Under the pieces are notes generated by a model. The model was given only the letters and a program-made list of their open reading frames with translations. It was not told where the DNA came from and ran no database searches. A program made the position numbers and the translations under genes. This document shows, in pieces, positions 6,924-8,494 of a stretch of 8,494 nucleotides of DNA (its first letter is position 1; the number at the start of each line of letters is the position of its first letter). Source of the stretch: an uncultured Blautia sp. (GTDB lineage: Bacteria > Bacillota > Clostridia > Lachnospirales > Lachnospiraceae); assembly GCA_934409175.1 (NCBI GenBank), contig CAKRVX010000086.1, forward strand, positions 1-8,494, written 5' to 3'.

Positions 6924-6972
6924 TTATGTATTAGAATAGCGGATATTCAGAAAATCTATAGGCAATTGGATG

Positions 6973-7001
6973 TTGTTGAAAATACAGATTTAGAGTATAA
7001 T
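6973..7001 (+). promoter_or_regulatory. Likely promoter of the Rpn-family gene
   Basis: TTGTTG (6973-6978) and a perfect TATAAT (6996-7001) are separated by 17 bases. The predicted start near 7008 lies about 48 bases before the TTG start codon of the Rpn gene. Confidence 0.45.
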
Positions 7002-7055
7002 AAATATATAGCCGAAGAATAGTTTTAGAAGTGCTGTAGAAAAGGAGAAAAACTT

Positions 7056-8000
7056 TTGAATACACAAATCAAAAATACGATTCTTACGACAGATAAAGAC
7101 GCACAATATGACGAAAGTGCGAAACGATTACTTGGACAGAAAAGTATCTTGGCCCATATATTAGTAAAAACTGTTGATGAATTTGCAGGAATGGATCCGA
7201 AAGATGTAGTTTCTTACATTGAAGGCGAACCATTTATTAACACCGTTCCGATAGAAACAGGTCTTACTAATGCTATTGTTAAAAATGATGGATCTCGTGT
7301 GGTTGGTCTTAATTCTGAAAACCCGGAGCTTCATGAGGGAATGATACGATTTGACATTATATTCTATGTCAGGATGAGGGATGGATTGTCGCAGATTATT
7401 ATCAATGTAGAAGCCCAAAAGGACGAACCAAACGGGTATGATATATTGAATCGGGCAATCTTTTATGTAAGCCGAATGATTTCATCACAAAAGGAAAGAG
7501 ATTTTTCAAATTCAAATTATAATGATATCAAGCGAGTCTATTCCATTTGGGTCTGTATGAATATGTCGGAAAATAGTCTGGAGCACATTCATCTGGTGAA
7601 AGACAGTATTGTAAATTCCCATACATGGAAAGGCAAACTGGACTTGGTTAATATCGTAATGATCGGACTTGCCAAAGAACTTCCAAAGCATGAGGAGAAA
7701 TACGAGTTACATAGATTACTGGGAGCATTGTTATCTCAGGATTTAACAGTAAACGAAAAACTGGATATCATTGGAAATGAATATGCGATTCCAATGGAAA
7801 AGGATTTCAGAGAGGATGTGAGTATTATGTGTAATTTAAGCCAGAAAATTAAAGAAACTGGAATTGAAATGGGTAAACGGGAAATGATCATGAAAATGTA
7901 CAACAAAGGTTATACAGCTGCTCAGATCGCGGATGTGGCTGAAATGGACGAAAAACAGATAAAAGAGATTATAAAAAATACTAAATTGTTGACAGTATAA
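7056..8000 (+). CDS. Rpn-family PD-(D/E)XK nuclease / putative transposase-like protein
   Basis: This 314-residue protein resembles the Rpn (recombination-promoting nuclease) / 'PD-(D/E)XK nuclease family transposase' proteins that are abundant in gut Clostridia. The catalytic core is visible as RFDIIFYV (Asp100) followed by INVEAQ (Glu119, Gln121) and a YDILNRAIFYVSRMIS helix, the D...ExQ form of the PD-(D/E)XK fold. The C-terminal part (about residues 277-311, GYTAAQIADVAEMDEKQIKEII) looks like a short helix-turn-helix that would recognise DNA or help oligomerisation. Start TTG 7056 is supported by AAAGGAG (7041-7047) at 8-base spacing. E. coli RpnA cuts DNA and promotes RecA-independent recombination; whether this homologue moves DNA or defends against it is not known. 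It is intact, has its own promoter and terminator, and is flanked by two copies of a direct repeat. No partner gene is adjacent. Confidence 0.85.
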   Translation: MNTQIKNTILTTDKDAQYDESAKRLLGQKSILAHILVKTVDEFAGMDPKDVVSYIEGEPFINTVPIETGLTNAIVKNDGSRVVGLNSENPELHEGMIRFDIIFYVRMRDGLSQIIINVEAQKDEPNGYDILNRAIFYVSRMISSQKERDFSNSNYNDIKRVYSIWVCMNMSENSLEHIHLVKDSIVNSHTWKGKLDLVNIVMIGLAKELPKHEEKYELHRLLGALLSQDLTVNEKLDIIGNEYAIPMEKDFREDVSIMCNLSQKIKETGIEMGKREMIMKMYNKGYTAAQIADVAEMDEKQIKEIIKNTKLLTV

Positions 8001-8032
8001 AAGATTGAACTGGATTATGTAGTAGAGATGTT

Positions 8033-8068
8033 TGGCGGGGTGTTACGATAGGCATCTCGCCATTTTTT
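8033..8068 (+). terminator. Rho-independent terminator of the Rpn gene
   Basis: TGGCGGGGTG (8033-8042) pairs with CATCTCGCCA (8053-8062) over 10 bp with two G-T wobbles and a 10-base loop, followed by six T (8063-8068). It lies 33 bases after the stop codon. Confidence 0.88.
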
Positions 8069-8120
8069 ATTAATAATATCATGATCAGAGTAATTCTAAG
8101 CGCGAAGGAGAAGAATCCGT

Positions 8121-8195
8121 ATGAATAATTACAAAGCTAAAAACGAATTTTACTGTGTCAAAAACATGGTCAGATTTAAGATAAAGGCGGCGTAA
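8121..8195 (+). CDS. Possible 24-residue small protein with strong ribosome binding site
   Basis: ATG 8121 lies 10 bases after AAGGAG (8105-8110). The frame reads MNNYKAKNEFYCVKNMVRFK, then IKAA and a TAA, giving a basic peptide with one Cys. It is followed by GGCGGCGTAAAGCCGC, a small hairpin, and then another AAGGAG (8208-8213) with ATG 8218 opening an 11-residue frame that ends in the second repeat copy. I do not recognise the peptide. It could be a real small protein, a leader peptide, or the stub of a lost gene. Confidence 0.3.
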   Translation: MNNYKAKNEFYCVKNMVRFKIKAA

Positions 8196-8232
8196 AGCCG
8201 CATAAATAAGGAGTTTTATGAGTAGTAAGAAC

Positions 8233-8341
8233 ATGTCACCGATGATGCATTAGTGAAATTTCAGTATCGTTGAAAAGCCGCATAAATACAGGCTTTATAA
8301 GAATTTTGGTCTTGTGAGCATTTAACGATAAGTGGTGAATA
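8233..8341 (+). repeat. Right copy (B) of the diverged direct repeat flanking the Rpn gene
   Basis: The identical blocks are AGTGAAATTTCAGTATC (8252-8268) and CCGCATAAATACAGG (8278-8292), 26 bases apart start to start, exactly as in the left copy. A partial third match, CCGCATAAATA followed by AGG (8198-8211), lies 80 bases upstream. On the plus strand both copies share M-S-P-x-M just before a common TGA (8254-8256 here), with the serine codon AGT in A and TCA in B. On the minus strand both share PVFMR-x3-DTEISL. Confidence 0.6.
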
Positions 8342-8494
8342 TTACGGTGCGGCAGAGCCGCCAGTCCGGTGTGGCGAGAGCCACCTGTCCGGACTAACGG
8401 AGCCACCTCAGTTTGTTTATCCAGCAGCTTTTCAATTTCTGCTTCCACCTGTGCCAGCTCCACTTGATAGGCGGTCAGTTTTGGATTGACTTTT
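8236..8494 (-). pseudogene. Fragment of a large serine recombinase, fused to repeat sequence; continues beyond the window
   Basis: On the minus strand from 8493 the frame reads KVNPKLTAYQVELAQVEAE, then IEKLLDKQTE. This resembles the C-terminal coiled-coil region of large serine recombinases of the TnpX/Tn4451 type found on clostridial mobile elements. Similarity stops near 8409; the family would continue with more coiled coil and a closing domain. Instead the frame passes through the hairpin region (VAPLVRTGGSRHTGLAALPH) and repeat copy B to a TGA at 8236. The tail is probably not native protein sequence. Most of the gene, including the catalytic resolvase domain, would lie to the right of the window. 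The family call rests on about 28 residues. Confidence 0.5.
8346..8407. other. Compact nested hairpin element at the recombinase junction
   Basis: Four paired segments lie within 62 bases. GCGGC/GCCGC (8349-8353 with 8357-8361) forms a tight hairpin. AGTCCGG/CCGGACT (8363-8369 with 8389-8395) encloses GTGGC/GCCAC (8371-8375 with 8380-8384), capped by the GNRA tetraloop GAGA. GGTG (8346-8349) can pair with CACC (8404-8407) as an alternative outer closure. GC content is far above the surroundings. It might be a structured RNA end, a REP-like unit or an element terminus. Confidence 0.5.

Larger units (their letters stand above)
6606..7055. other. 450-base stretch without a convincing gene
   Basis: It holds most of repeat copy A, three ATGTGG motifs (6614, 6666 and 6754), an A/T-rich inverted repeat (6873-6923), and the likely promoter of the Rpn gene. 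A short open frame without a clear start reads RIADIQKIYRQLDVVENTDL, then EYNKYIAEE, and stops at 7020-7022. Its amino-acid make-up looks protein-like and it may be the tail of a lost gene, but I do not recognise it. No tRNA, riboswitch or transposase gene is visible. Confidence 0.5.

Noticed and set aside
6602..8341. CRISPR-like repeat array.
   Set aside because: There are only two diverged copies plus one partial match, far apart and on either side of a gene, with no regular spacers and no cas gene.
8348..8407. 5' end of a group II intron, because GTGCGG fits the GUGYG start.
   Set aside because: Only about 60 bases precede recombinase sequence, and no further domain I structure, maturase or domain V hairpin is present.

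Overview
The window looks like chromosomal DNA from a low-GC Clostridia member, most likely Lachnospiraceae. The grounds are an A/T-rich sequence, strong AGGAG-type ribosome binding sites, and gene families common in that group: a DUF523 protein, a CYTH protein, an AlsT-type Na+/amino-acid symporter, a TetR plus paired-ABC exporter, an Rpn-type PD-(D/E)XK protein and a large serine recombinase. The family and genus are inference; no species can be named from the sequence alone.

Layout, left to right. 1-71: tRNA-Asn(GUU), missing its first two bases, with its own terminator at 110-139. 191-616: an intact DUF523 protein. 646-765: a headless remnant of a small SICTGEQ-type protein. 804-1355: an intact CYTH-domain protein. 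1524-1963: the wreck of an AraC regulator with a GyrI-like effector domain. 1973-2021: a perfect 19-bp terminator hairpin. 2147-3664: an intact sodium:alanine/glycine symporter with its own terminator. 3738-5904 and on to 6605: a former tetR-ABC-ABC exporter operon in which all three genes are broken. 6606-7055: no convincing gene, but one copy of a repeated motif and a likely promoter. 7056-8000: an intact Rpn-family protein with promoter and terminator. 8069-8494: a 24-codon ORF with a good ribosome binding site, a second copy of the repeat, a compact nested hairpin, and on the minus strand a fragment of a large serine recombinase that runs off the window.

The main theme is gene decay. The intact genes (DUF523, CYTH, symporter, Rpn) alternate with genes broken by frameshifts, nonsense codons and internal deletions. 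Both regulators have lost DNA-binding segments, and the first ABC subunit has lost its Q-loop region and its Walker B aspartate. The promoter, a three-half-site operator and the ribosome binding sites of the exporter operon are still in place, so the decay there may be recent.

The right third (about 6535-8494) is accessory in character. Two diverged, same-direction, gap-free copies of a roughly 100-base element (offset exactly 1631 bases) flank the Rpn gene, and the right copy adjoins a structured hairpin fused to a recombinase remnant. I see no clear defence system, CRISPR array or biosynthetic cluster. The flanking repeat around the Rpn gene is the best candidate for something undescribed.
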